The notes beneath the pieces are model-generated. The model saw nothing but the letters and a program-made list of their open reading frames with translations, was not told the origin of the DNA and did no database searches. This document shows, one piece after another, positions 1 through 18,407 of a DNA stretch of 64,000 nucleotides. Numbering within the stretch: the stretch's first letter is position 1; each line of letters opens with the position of its first letter. The stretch covers positions 29,224 through 93,223 of the forward strand of contig JBBDRZ010000008.1 in NCBI GenBank assembly GCA_040905185.1, read 5' to 3'. The translations under genes were made by a program, and so were the position numbers. The DNA comes from DASTEQ01 sp040905185. Its GTDB lineage: Bacteria; Chloroflexota; Limnocylindria; QHBO01.

Positions 1-286
1 TCGAGTTGCGGGTAATGATGGGCGACCCCGACCCGGACCATATCTCGACCTCGCACGTCGAGCGCATGAACCTAACCATCCGGATGGGCATGCGGCGATT
101 CACGCGGCTGACAAACGCCTTCTCAAAGAAGGTCGAGAACCTGGCCCACGCCGTGACCATTCAGTTCATGTTCTACAACTTCGCGCGGCCCATTCGGCGC
201 TCGGGAAGAACGTCACTCCTGCGATGGCGGCGGGCATCAGCGATCACGTCTGGACCCCTTACGAGATCGCCGCCCTGCTCGATTAG
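1..286 (+). pseudogene. IS1-type transposase remnant (3' part, frameshifted)
   Basis: This is the C-terminal part of an IS1-type DDE transposase whose beginning lies left of the window. The frame read from base 6 gives a recognisable block with HVERMNLTIRMGMRRFTRLT, then a lysine/asparagine segment and YNFARP. The usual ending, HSALGKNVTPAMAAGI followed by SDHVWTPYEIAALLD and a stop at 284-286, is present but in another frame. Reading passes between frames at about 188-191, as if one C were missing from a GGCCCC run. The conserved E of the DDE triad probably lies in the HVERMN segment. It directly abuts the methyltransferase gene and probably marks the edge of an accessory insertion. The copy is broken unless the frameshift is a sequencing error. 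Confidence 0.75.
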
Positions 287-291
287 GCTGC

Positions 292-297
292 TACGCT
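292..297 (+). promoter_or_regulatory. -10 element TACGCT of a probable leaderless promoter
   Basis: TACGCT fits TAnnnT and ends six bases before the GTG at 304, so transcription would begin at or next to the start codon. No Shine-Dalgarno sequence and no clear -35 box are visible. The same hexamer and spacing precede the polyprenyl synthase start on the other strand near 50930. Confidence 0.4.
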
Positions 298-303
298 CCG
301 CGC

Positions 304-1666
304 GTGGCACCAGTCGGCTATCTCGAAACCGGCGTCATCTACTGCGACGACAACCTCCAACGCTTGTCACAGTTCCCCGCTGAGTGCGTGGACCTGATCT
401 ACCTGGACCCGCCGTTCTTCTCGAACCGCCACTACGAGGTCATTTGGGGCGATGAGGCGGAGATTCGTTCGTTCGAGGACCGGTGGCAAGGCGGTGTCAC
501 CGTCTATGTCGAGTGGATGCGCGAGCGGGTCATCGAACTGCACCGCATCCTCAAGCCGACCGGGACGTTCTATCTGCATTGCGATGAGCACGCCTCGCAT
601 TACCTCAAGGTCATGCTCGATGAGGTATTCGGTGCGAGAAACTTCCTCAACGAGATCATCTGGCACTACGAAACGTCGAGCGGTGCCCCGAAGAAATGGC
701 TGCACCGCAACCACGACACGATCTTCCGCTACGCCGCGAGCAAGCCCTCTCTGGTGACGTGGAATCATCCCCGCGAACCGTGGCCGGAGGCGACGCTGAA
801 GAAATGGCAGCGTGACGAGGAAGGCCGCATCTACCGGGTCCAGAAGAAATACAACAAGCGGTACTACATTGACCCGGCAGGGAAGCTCGCGGATGACGTG
901 TGGGACATTACGCTCTCGTCACGCACGAAGGAACGGCTCGGCTACCCGACCCAGAAGCCCGAAGCCCTTATGGAAATGATCATCGCCTCAAGCAGTGAGC
1001 CTAGCGATATCGTGCTCGACCCCTTCTGCGGCTGCGGCACAAACGCTTGTGGCGGCTCAACGGCTAGGACGGCAATGGATCGGCATTGACATCAGCCCAA
1101 CCGCCGTCGAACTGATGAGCCGACGCCTCGCCAAGCTCGGAGCGACGGCGAAACTAGTTGGCATGCCCGTCACCGAGGCGCAGTTGCATGCCCTCAAGCC
1201 GTTCGAGTTCCAGAACTGGGTCATCAATCGCCTGAACGGAACGCACTCACCGAAGAAAAGCGGGGATATGGGCATTGACGGTTTCAGCTTCTTCGAGCAT
1301 CTACCCATCCAGGTCAAGCAGTCAGGGGTAGGCCGGCCCACGGTTGACGCGTTTCAGGCTGCGATTGACCGGACGGGCAAGAAGAAGGGCTATGTCGTTG
1401 GGTTCAGCTTCAGCCGGGATGCTCATGAGGAAGCGGCTCGCGTCAAGGCAAAGAAGGGAATCACCGTCGAGCTGGTGACGGTGGCCGATCTGCTCGAAGG
1501 CAAGGCTGATCTAGTGACACCGGAATCGGGTCTGTTCGGTGGCGATGCGCCGCTGCCGGAGCCGCGTCCGACTGAATCGCGCCCGTCTATCGAGGAGCTG
1601 GTTGCCAGCGATGCGGGCGAGCTGGGCAAGGTTGCTGAGGCTACCGAGCCTTACGATCCAAACTAG
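304..1666 (+). pseudogene. Adenine DNA methyltransferase fused to an Mrr-like nuclease domain, interrupted by a frameshift
   Basis: The N-terminal part is a beta-class N6-adenine (or N4-cytosine) DNA methyltransferase. The catalytic motif DPPF is at residues 35-38, and the SAM-binding motif DPFCGCG comes later, at about 239-245, which is the beta-class order. Just after FCGCG the frame breaks at the AAA run 1041-1043; the first frame stops at 1089. One fewer A restores TLVAAQRLGRQWIGIDISPT and an open frame to 1666. That second part carries an Mrr-like restriction domain with GIDGFS (about 1274-1291) and PIQVKQS (about 1303-1323), the usual Asp...Gln-x-Lys metal-binding layout. A single fused modification/nuclease enzyme is inferred for the ancestral gene. 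The start is GTG 304. Base composition looks less GC-rich than in the neighbouring core genes, and an IS remnant lies directly upstream, so transfer is likely. If the frameshift is an assembly error, the gene is intact. Confidence 0.75.
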
Positions 1667-1691
1667 ACCACTACCCAGTCGACCGCTTCAG

Positions 1692-1719
1692 TTGACGAAG
1701 CGGTGCGGACTGCTATACT
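1692..1719 (+). promoter_or_regulatory. rpoBC promoter
   Basis: TTGACG at 1692-1697 and TATACT at 1714-1719 are separated by 16 bases, and TGC directly before TATACT makes an extended -10. The predicted start near 1726 gives a leader of about 60 bases with a small hairpin (TCGCG 1726-1730 with CGCGA 1735-1739) and the segment TTCGCGTGTCC. The rest of 1667-1788 shows nothing else. Confidence 0.8.
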
Positions 1720-1788
1720 GCTTGTTCGCGTGTCCGCGACCCACGCTGTCTCTCCACCGATCCCCCATGCCTCTTCAAGGAGTGCTGC

Positions 1789-5268
<3,480 letters not shown>

Positions 5269-5275
5269 GGGGCAC

Positions 5276-9649
<4,374 letters not shown>

Positions 9650-9655
9650 CCCGGG

Positions 9656-9681
9656 AATCGCGGCCCACGCGGCCCGCGATT
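9656..9681 (+). terminator. Hairpin after rpoC, possible weak terminator
   Basis: AATCGCGG (9656-9663) pairs perfectly with CCGCGATT (9674-9681) around a 10-base loop. It starts seven bases after the rpoC stop. No T-run follows, so an intrinsic terminator is doubtful. Its 3' arm shares two bases with the -35 box of the next promoter. Confidence 0.35.
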
Positions 9682-9709
9682 GACACTCCGAGCGGGCTCA
9701 ACCTATACT
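9680..9709 (+). promoter_or_regulatory. Promoter of the str-S10-spc run
   Basis: A perfect TTGACA (9680-9685) and TATACT (9704-9709) are 18 bases apart. The predicted start is near 9716, giving an untranslated leader of about 143 bases before rpsL. This is the strongest canonical promoter in the window and probably serves the run from rpsL onward. Confidence 0.85.
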
Positions 9710-9720
9710 TCGAGGTCGGT

Positions 9721-9810
9721 GTCCCGCACCGCGGGACGCCGTTCGTGTGTGTTCCGCCAAGAGGGTCTCACCCTCTCGGTCCGTGCCCCGACCAGGGCGC
9801 GACGGGACCG
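9721..9810 (+). promoter_or_regulatory. Structured leader upstream of rpsL
   Basis: Three inverted repeats lie between the predicted start and rpsL. They are GTCCCGC/GCGGGAC (9721-9727 with 9731-9737), GAGGG/CCCTC (9761-9765 with 9771-9775), and a nested pair CGGTCC/GGACCG (9777-9782 with 9805-9810) enclosing GCCC/GGGC (9785-9788 with 9795-9798). Between the first two is TTCGTGTGTG, resembling a segment in the infA leader. A binding site for autogenous control, as known for S7 in E. coli, is one possibility; the sequence alone does not show it. Confidence 0.4.
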
Positions 9811-9858
9811 GTGCGGAGCCTGTCCACCAGTCATCAATGCAGGTCCGAGAGGTATCGG

Positions 9859-10278
9859 TTGCCGACCATCAACCAGCTGGTCCGCAAGGGCCGAAAGCCG
9901 GTACGCAAGAAGGTCAAGGCGCCCGCCCTGCGGCGGACGTTCAACAACCTGACCCAGACCGCCTCCGAAGGGCGCGGCGCGCCCCAGCGGCGGGGTGTCT
10001 GCCTGTCCGTCATGACCCGCACGCCCAAGAAGCCGAACTCAGCGCTGCGCAAGGTCGCCCGCGTGCGCCTCACCAACGGGATGGAGGTCACCGCGTACAT
10101 CCCGGGCATCGGTCACAACCTCCAGGAGCACTCGGTGGTCCTCGTCCGCGGCGGCCGGGTACCGGACCTGCCCGCGGTGAAGTACCACATCATCCGCGGC
10201 CCGCTCGACGCGGCCGGGGTGCGCGATCGGCAGCAGAGCCGTTCCAAGTACGGCGCCAAGTCGGCGGGGAAGGCCTAA
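9859..10278 (+). CDS. rpsL: 30S ribosomal protein S12 (uS12)
   Basis: Decoding-centre protein uS12, 139 residues. TTG 9859 gives the family start MPTINQLVRKGRKPV and has GAGAGG six bases upstream. An in-frame upstream start at 9745 was rejected because it would translate the leader. Core motifs TPKKPNSALRKVARVR and GHNLQEHSVVLVRGGRV are intact. About 14-16 extra residues (around RRTFNNLTQTASEGRG) lie between the N-terminus and RRGVC, making it longer than the enterobacterial protein. The usual K-D-L-P-G of the streptomycin region reads P-D-L-P-A, with Pro102 and Ala106 at E. coli Lys87 and Gly91. First gene of the str cluster. Confidence 0.97.
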   Translation: MPTINQLVRKGRKPVRKKVKAPALRRTFNNLTQTASEGRGAPQRRGVCLSVMTRTPKKPNSALRKVARVRLTNGMEVTAYIPGIGHNLQEHSVVLVRGGRVPDLPAVKYHIIRGPLDAAGVRDRQQSRSKYGAKSAGKA

Positions 10279-10281
10279 GAC

Positions 10282-10755
10282 GTGCCGCGCCGTCCCACCG
10301 TTGCCCGCAAGGCGAAGTACGACGAGCAGCTGGTTGGCAGCGCCCTGACCATGGACCAGTTCACGAACAAGCTGATGCGCGGCGGCAAGCGTCAGCTGGC
10401 ATCTCGCATCCTGGAGGACGCGCTGGCGCGCGCCGAGAGCCAGGCCGGACGGTCGGGGATCGAGGTCCTCGAGCACGCCATGCGCAACGCCATGCCGCTG
10501 ATCGAGGTCAAGCCAAAGCGGGTGGGGGGCTCGACCTACCAGATCCCCGTCGAAGTACGCGCCGATCGGCGCGTTTCGCTTGGTATGCGCTGGCTCATCG
10601 AAGCTGCCCGCAAGCGGAATGGCCGCAGCATGAGCGAGAAGCTGGCGGCCGAGCTGATCGACGCCGCGAATGGGCTCGGCGCTGCCGTCAAGCGCCGGGA
10701 GGACACCCACCGCATGGCGGAGGCCAACAAGGCCTTCAGCCACTTCCGGTGGTAG
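10282..10755 (+). CDS. rpsG: 30S ribosomal protein S7 (uS7)
   Basis: Primary 16S rRNA-binding protein that nucleates the 30S head, 157 residues, the normal short form. The GTG at 10282 follows the rpsL stop by three bases, implying translational coupling. The start MPRRPTVARK and the conserved middle with NAMPLIEVKPKRVGGSTYQI, followed by an arginine-rich RADRRVSLGMRWL stretch, are clear. The protein ends with the family-typical HRMAEANKAFSHFRW. In E. coli S7 represses its own str mRNA; the structured leader upstream of rpsL would be a candidate site, but this is inference. Confidence 0.97.
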   Translation: MPRRPTVARKAKYDEQLVGSALTMDQFTNKLMRGGKRQLASRILEDALARAESQAGRSGIEVLEHAMRNAMPLIEVKPKRVGGSTYQIPVEVRADRRVSLGMRWLIEAARKRNGRSMSEKLAAELIDAANGLGAAVKRREDTHRMAEANKAFSHFRW

Positions 10756-10787
10756 TCGCAACCGCCCCGCGACGATTGGGGACCGAG

Positions 10788-12863
<2,076 letters not shown>

Positions 12864-12892
12864 ACACCCAGGAGGAACGAAAAGCAAGCACC

Positions 12893-14095
<1,203 letters not shown>

Positions 14096-14101
14096 CCGCC
14101 G

Positions 14102-14410
14102 ATGGCCAAGCAGCGCATTCGCATCCGGCTTCGGGCCTACGACCACAAGCTGCTCGACCAGTCGGCCGAGCAGATCGTGGAGACGGCCCAGCGGACGGGC
14201 GCCGAGATCGTCGGCCCCGTTCCGCTGCCGACGCGGATCGAGAAGTTCACGGTCATCCGCGGCCCGTTCATCCACAAGGACGGACGGGAGCAGTTCGAGA
14301 TTCGAACCCACAAGCGGCTGATCGACATCATCGATCCCTCGTCGAAGACGGTCGATGCGCTGATGCGGCTCTCGCTGGCGGCGGGCGTCGACATCGAGAT
14401 CAAGATGTGA
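14102..14410 (+). CDS. rpsJ: 30S ribosomal protein S10 (uS10, NusE)
   Basis: Head protein of the 30S subunit that also acts as NusE in transcription antitermination; 102 residues, standard length. It begins MAKQRIRIRLRAYDHKLLDQ and has the conserved GPVPLPTRIEKFTVIRGPF and THKRLIDI segments. It starts six bases after tuf, so the str and S10 clusters are joined without a visible promoter. Its stop overlaps the rplC start as ATGTGATG. Confidence 0.97.
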   Translation: MAKQRIRIRLRAYDHKLLDQSAEQIVETAQRTGAEIVGPVPLPTRIEKFTVIRGPFIHKDGREQFEIRTHKRLIDIIDPSSKTVDALMRLSLAAGVDIEIKM

Positions 14411-15033
14411 TGGCAATCGGGTTGATCGGGCGCAAGCTCGGCATGATGCGGCTCTTCGCCGAGGACGGCAGCGTCGTCCCGGTGAGCGTCATTGCCGCTG
14501 CCCCGAACACGGTGACCCGGCTCCGCAACGTCGAGCGCGACGGGTACGCGGCGGTCCAGGTCGGCGCCGGGGTGGCCCGACGTGTCACCCGCCCGGTGGC
14601 CGGCCAGCTGCCCGCACTGCCGAAGGACGCGCCGCGGCCGCGCGTCATGCGCGAGTTCCGGGTGGACTCCACCGAGGGTTTCGAGACGGGGCAGTCCCTC
14701 GACGTGACCCTGTTCGCGGCCGGCGACCTGGTGGACGTGACCGGGGTCAGCAAGGGGCGTGGATTCGCGGGCACCATCAAGCGCCACCACTTCCACCGCG
14801 GGCCGGTGACCCACGGCTCGACCAACACTCGCCAGCCGGGCTCGATCGGAGCCGGGACGACGCCGGGCCGCGTGTACAAGGGGATGAAGATGAGCGGCCA
14901 TCTGGGCGACCGCCGAATCACCGTCCAGAAGCTCCAGGTGGTCCGGGTCGACTCCGACCGGCAATTGCTGCTGGTCCGCGGGGCGGTGCCCGGCGCCCGC
15001 AACGCCATGCTCCTGATTCGGAAGGCGGAGTAG
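14410..15033 (+). CDS. rplC: 50S ribosomal protein L3 (uL3)
   Basis: Early-assembly 23S rRNA-binding protein whose loop reaches the peptidyl-transferase centre; 207 residues. ATG 14410 overlaps the rpsJ stop; the GTG directly before it is a less likely start. It begins MAIGLIGRKLGMMRLF and carries the conserved central loop with VSKGRGFAGTIKRHHFHRGP and the GRVYKGMKMSGHLGDRRIT segment. Second gene of the S10 cluster, with rplD two bases downstream. Confidence 0.97.
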   Translation: MAIGLIGRKLGMMRLFAEDGSVVPVSVIAAAPNTVTRLRNVERDGYAAVQVGAGVARRVTRPVAGQLPALPKDAPRPRVMREFRVDSTEGFETGQSLDVTLFAAGDLVDVTGVSKGRGFAGTIKRHHFHRGPVTHGSTNTRQPGSIGAGTTPGRVYKGMKMSGHLGDRRITVQKLQVVRVDSDRQLLLVRGAVPGARNAMLLIRKAE

Positions 15034-15035
15034 TC

Positions 15036-15659
15036 GTGGCCAGCACGCCAGTCCTCACCGCCAAGGGCACCAAGAAGGGCTCCATCGAGCTGGCGGACTC
15101 CCTGTTCGGCGCGCCGGTCCGCAGCGCCCTCATCCACCAGGCCGCCATGGCCCAGCTGGACGCGCGCCGGATCGGAACCGCGGACACGCTGACCCGGGCC
15201 CAGGTCCGCGGCGGCGGCCGCAAGCCGTGGCGCCAGAAGGGCACCGGCCGGGCGCGCCAGGGCAGTCGCACGTCGCCCCAGTGGCGGGGTGGCGGCGTGG
15301 TCTTTGGCCCGCACCCGCGTGACTACGCGGTGAAGGTCAATGACAAGGTCCGGCGCGCGGCCCTCCGCGGCGCGCTGAGCGCCAAGGTCGCCGACGGTGC
15401 GGTCAAGGTGGTCGAGGGCATCGGCCTGGACAAGATCCAGACCAAGGCCCTGGTCGAGCGCCTGGCCGCGTGGGATGTGCAGGGCCGCGTCCTGCTGGTC
15501 CTCGCCGCCCGCGACGAGAACGTGGAGCGCTCCGCGGCCAACCTGCGCGAGGTCCGCATCATCCTGGCCGACAGCCTGAACGTGGTCGACCTGCTGGAGG
15601 CCGACACCATCGTGTTCACCCGCGACGGGGTCGCCCGCGCCGAAGCGGTGTTCGCATGA
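15036..15659 (+). CDS. rplD: 50S ribosomal protein L4 (uL4)
   Basis: Binds 23S rRNA and lines the peptide exit tunnel through its extended loop; 207 residues. GTG start two bases after rplC. The loop region has GGGRKPWRQKGTGRARQGS followed by SPQWRGGGVVFGP, both family signatures. In E. coli L4 represses its own operon at both transcription and translation; no matching leader is visible because the gene is internal. The stop overlaps the ATG of rplW (GCATGAG). Confidence 0.97.
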   Translation: MASTPVLTAKGTKKGSIELADSLFGAPVRSALIHQAAMAQLDARRIGTADTLTRAQVRGGGRKPWRQKGTGRARQGSRTSPQWRGGGVVFGPHPRDYAVKVNDKVRRAALRGALSAKVADGAVKVVEGIGLDKIQTKALVERLAAWDVQGRVLLVLAARDENVERSAANLREVRIILADSLNVVDLLEADTIVFTRDGVARAEAVFA

Positions 15660-15952
15660 GCGCGCGCACCATCCATGACGTTCTGCTGCGTCCCGTGGTC
15701 AGCGAGAAGTCGGTGGCCGAGATCGAGCGCAACAACTACACCTTCGCGGTGCGGCAGGACGCCAACAAGTTCCAGATCAAGGCCGCGGTGGAGACTGAGT
15801 TCAAGGTCACGGTGTTGGGCGTGCGGGTGCAGACCGTGCACCCCAAGCAGAAGAGCCGGGGGCGACGGACCAAGGGCATGACCAGCGGCTGGCGCAAGGC
15901 GGTGGTGACGATCTCCGCCGGCGACAAGATCGAGCTGTTCGAGGTCGTATAG
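15656..15952 (+). CDS. rplW: 50S ribosomal protein L23 (uL23)
   Basis: Sits at the tunnel exit, where trigger factor and SRP dock; 98 residues. ATG 15656 overlaps the rplD stop by four bases. The start reads MSARTIHDVLLRPVVSEKSV and the body has NNYTFAVRQDANKFQIKAAV. The loop segment HPKQKSRGRRTKGMTSGWRK precedes the final strand. Ends two bases before rplB. Confidence 0.97.
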   Translation: MSARTIHDVLLRPVVSEKSVAEIERNNYTFAVRQDANKFQIKAAVETEFKVTVLGVRVQTVHPKQKSRGRRTKGMTSGWRKAVVTISAGDKIELFEVV

Positions 15953-15954
15953 CC

Positions 15955-16785
15955 ATGCCGCTTCGCAGCTACCGACCCAACACGCCGTCCCTGCGCCAGA
16001 TGACGCGCTCGGACTTCGCGGAGGTCACGACCGACCGGCCGCACAAGCCGCTGACCGAGCGTCTCGGCTCCAGCGCCGGGCGCAACAGCCAGGGCAAGCT
16101 CACGGTCCGCCACCAGGGTGGCGGTCACAAGCGGTTGTATCGGGTCATCGACTGGCGGCGCGACAAGCACGGCGTGCCCGCCCGGATCGCGACGATCGAG
16201 TACGACCCGAACCGGTCGGCCCGGATCGCCCTGCTCCACTACGCCGATGGTGACAAGCGCTACATCCTGCTGCCCAACGGCCTGCAGGTCGGGGACGAGG
16301 TCACGGCCGGCCCCGAGGCCGAGGCGCGGGTGGGCAACGCGTTGCCGTTGTCCAAGATCCCGCTCGGCACGCAGATCCACAACGTGGAGCTGGTTGCGGG
16401 CCGCGGCGGGCAGATCGTGCGCAGCGCGGGGGGCGCGGCACAGCTGCTGGCCAAGGAGGGGGAGATGGCCACCATCCGGTTGCCATCGGGGGAGGTCCGA
16501 CGGGTGCGCGCCAACTGCACGGCAACCGTGGGCCAGGTCAGCAACCTCGAGCACGAGAACCAGAAGATCGGCAAGGCCGGCCGGAGCCGGCACCTCGGCC
16601 GCCGGCCGTCAGTGCGAGGCGTGGTCATGAATCCCAACGACCACCCGCACGGCGGTGGCGAGGGCAAGTCACCCATCGGCATGCCGCCCAAGACGCCGTG
16701 GGGCAAGCCCGCCATGGGCCTGCGGACCCGCAAGCACCAGGCCAGCGATCGGCTGATCGTGCGCCGCCGCTACGGGCGCGGGTAA
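15955..16785 (+). CDS. rplB: 50S ribosomal protein L2 (uL2)
   Basis: Core 23S rRNA-binding protein needed for subunit joining and peptidyl transfer; 276 residues, standard. It starts MPLRSYRPNTPSLRQM and contains RHQGGGHKRLYRVIDWRRDK. The C-terminal zone has RGVVMNPNDHPHGGGEGKSP, which includes the conserved histidine of the peptidyl-transferase region (E. coli His229). Ten bases before rpsS, with AAGGAGG between them. Confidence 0.98.
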   Translation: MPLRSYRPNTPSLRQMTRSDFAEVTTDRPHKPLTERLGSSAGRNSQGKLTVRHQGGGHKRLYRVIDWRRDKHGVPARIATIEYDPNRSARIALLHYADGDKRYILLPNGLQVGDEVTAGPEAEARVGNALPLSKIPLGTQIHNVELVAGRGGQIVRSAGGAAQLLAKEGEMATIRLPSGEVRRVRANCTATVGQVSNLEHENQKIGKAGRSRHLGRRPSVRGVVMNPNDHPHGGGEGKSPIGMPPKTPWGKPAMGLRTRKHQASDRLIVRRRYGRG

Positions 16786-16794
16786 GGAGGCGCG

Positions 16795-17079
16795 ATGAGC
16801 CGTTCCGTGAAGAAGGGCCCCTTCGTCGATGCCCGCCTGCTGGGACGCATTGACGAGATGAACAAGCGCAAGGAACAGAAGGTCCTCAAGACCTGGTCGC
16901 GGGCGTCGGTGATCTTCCCGGCCATGATCGGCCATACCATCGCGGTCCACGACGGTCGCCGCCACGTCCCGGTGTTCGTGACCGAGAACATGGTCGGCCA
17001 CCGCCTGGGCGAGTTCGCCCCGACCCGCCACTTCCGCGGGCACGGGCGGCACACCGAACGCTCATCGGCGCTGAAGTAG
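16795..17079 (+). CDS. rpsS: 30S ribosomal protein S19 (uS19)
   Basis: Head protein of the 30S subunit near the A site that pairs with S13; 94 residues. The start MSRSVKKGPFVDARLL and the segment KTWSRASVIFPAMIGHTIAV are diagnostic. The C-terminal GEFAPTRHFRGHGRH is conserved. AAGGAGG at about 16784-16790 sits just before the ATG. Confidence 0.97.
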   Translation: MSRSVKKGPFVDARLLGRIDEMNKRKEQKVLKTWSRASVIFPAMIGHTIAVHDGRRHVPVFVTENMVGHRLGEFAPTRHFRGHGRHTERSSALK

Positions 17080-17089
17080 GACTGGACCC

Positions 17090-17431
17090 ATGCGCGTGAC
17101 CGCCACTGCCAAGTACGTCAGGATCAGCCCCCGCAAGGTCCGCCTGGTGGCTGACCTGATCGTGGGCCGCCCGGTCGAGGAAGCGGCGGCCATCCTGCGC
17201 TTCATGCCCAACGCCGCGGCACGCGACGTGGCCAAGGTCCTGCGCAGCGCGACCGCCAATGCCGAGAACAACTTCAACCTGACCGCGGACGAGCTGCGCG
17301 TGGTGTCCGCGGTCGCCAACGAGGGACCGACCCTGAAACGCATCCGACCCCGCGCCCAGGGCCGCGCCTTCCAGATCCTCAAGCGCACCAGCCACATCAG
17401 CGTATCGGTCGCCGATGGAGGCGACGTCTGA
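17090..17431 (+). CDS. rplV: 50S ribosomal protein L22 (uL22)
   Basis: Binds 23S rRNA and extends a hairpin into the exit tunnel; 113 residues. The start MRVTATAKYVRISPRKVRLV and the helix with NAENNFNLTADELRVV are typical. The tunnel hairpin is near residues 80-100 with TLKRIRPRAQGRAFQILKRT. The stop TGA shares its last base with the rpsC start (TGATG). Confidence 0.97.
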   Translation: MRVTATAKYVRISPRKVRLVADLIVGRPVEEAAAILRFMPNAAARDVAKVLRSATANAENNFNLTADELRVVSAVANEGPTLKRIRPRAQGRAFQILKRTSHISVSVADGGDV

Positions 17432-18405
17432 TGGGTCACAAGGTGCATCCGTACGGCTATCGGCTGGGCATCAACAAGCCGTGGCTGGCGAAGTGGTACG
17501 CCGATCGCGACTACGCGACGCTGCTCCAGGAGGACATGAAGATCCGCGCCCTGGTCGCGCGTCAGCTGGCCAACGCCAGCGTGAGCCAGGTCGAGATCGA
17601 GCGCGGCATCAATCACGTAACGGTCACGGTCCACACCGCCAAGCCGGGGATCGTGATCGGCAAGGGCGGCGCCAACGTCGAGCTGCTGCGGACATCCATC
17701 GGCAAGCTGACCGATAAGAAGGTCAAGCTCGAGATCAAGGAGGTCCTGCAGCCGGAACTGGACGCCGTCCTGGTGGCCCAGAGCATCGCCGGCCAGCTCG
17801 AGCGCCGGATCGCCTTCCGCAAGGCGGTCAAGCAGGGCGTTCAGCGCACGATCAAGGCCGGCGCCAAGGGCGTGAAGATCCAGGTCTCCGGGCGCCTGGG
17901 CGGGACGGAGATGTCCCGTCGGGAGTGGGACAAGGAAGGTCGCATCCCGCTCGGCACGTTGCGCGCGGACATCAGCTACGGCGTCGTTCATGCCCACACG
18001 ACCTACGGCCGAATCGGGGTCAAGGTCTGGATCTACCGCGGCGAGACGCTGGCCGATCTCCCGGGATCGGCCCGGACCGAGCCGCGGGAGGCCCCACGCG
18101 CCGCTACTCGCGGCCGACCCGCCCGTCGGACGCGGACCGCAGCCACTCCTGCCGAGGAGGCCGAGACGGCCGACGCGGCGGTCGCTGTGGCTGCGCCAGT
18201 GGACGAGGTCGCCGAATCGGTGGCCGTGGACGAGTCCGGGGTTGAGGCCGCCGCCGAGGCTGAGGCCGCCGTTGAGCCGGAAGCTGCCCTCGAGGCGGAA
18301 GCTGAGCCCGCGGTTGAGGCCGCCGCCGATGCCGAGGCCGTCACGGAGACCCAGCCGGCATCGGTCGAACCTGAGACCCCGAGCGAGAGCGAGGCGAAGG
18401 ACTAG
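17431..18405 (+). CDS. rpsC: 30S ribosomal protein S3 (uS3) with a long C-terminal tail
   Basis: mRNA-entry protein of the 30S head. The N-terminal KH domain has GIVIGKGGANVELL (about residues 70-83), and the C-terminal S3 domain ends at WIYRGE (about residue 205). The protein continues to residue 324 with about 118 extra residues rich in Ala, Glu, Pro and Val, with an Arg/Thr-rich start and a strongly acidic end, predicted disordered. Most bacterial S3 proteins end near 210-280 residues, so the tail is long. Similar tails occur on S17, L15 and (N-terminally) L5 in this cluster. Start overlaps rplV by one base. Confidence 0.97.
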   Translation: MGHKVHPYGYRLGINKPWLAKWYADRDYATLLQEDMKIRALVARQLANASVSQVEIERGINHVTVTVHTAKPGIVIGKGGANVELLRTSIGKLTDKKVKLEIKEVLQPELDAVLVAQSIAGQLERRIAFRKAVKQGVQRTIKAGAKGVKIQVSGRLGGTEMSRREWDKEGRIPLGTLRADISYGVVHAHTTYGRIGVKVWIYRGETLADLPGSARTEPREAPRAATRGRPARRTRTAATPAEEAETADAAVAVAAPVDEVAESVAVDESGVEAAAEAEAAVEPEAALEAEAEPAVEAAADAEAVTETQPASVEPETPSESEAKD

Positions 18406-18407
18406 TC

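Noticed and set aside
304..1666. Two separate genes, a methyltransferase and a restriction enzyme
   Set aside because: The second half lacks its own start near a ribosome site, and a one-base change at 1041-1043 restores one continuous frame with the conserved TLVAAQ join.
9656..9681. Strong intrinsic terminator after rpoC, rpsI or rpoD
   Set aside because: Each hairpin lacks a following T-run, so they are reported only as weak candidates.
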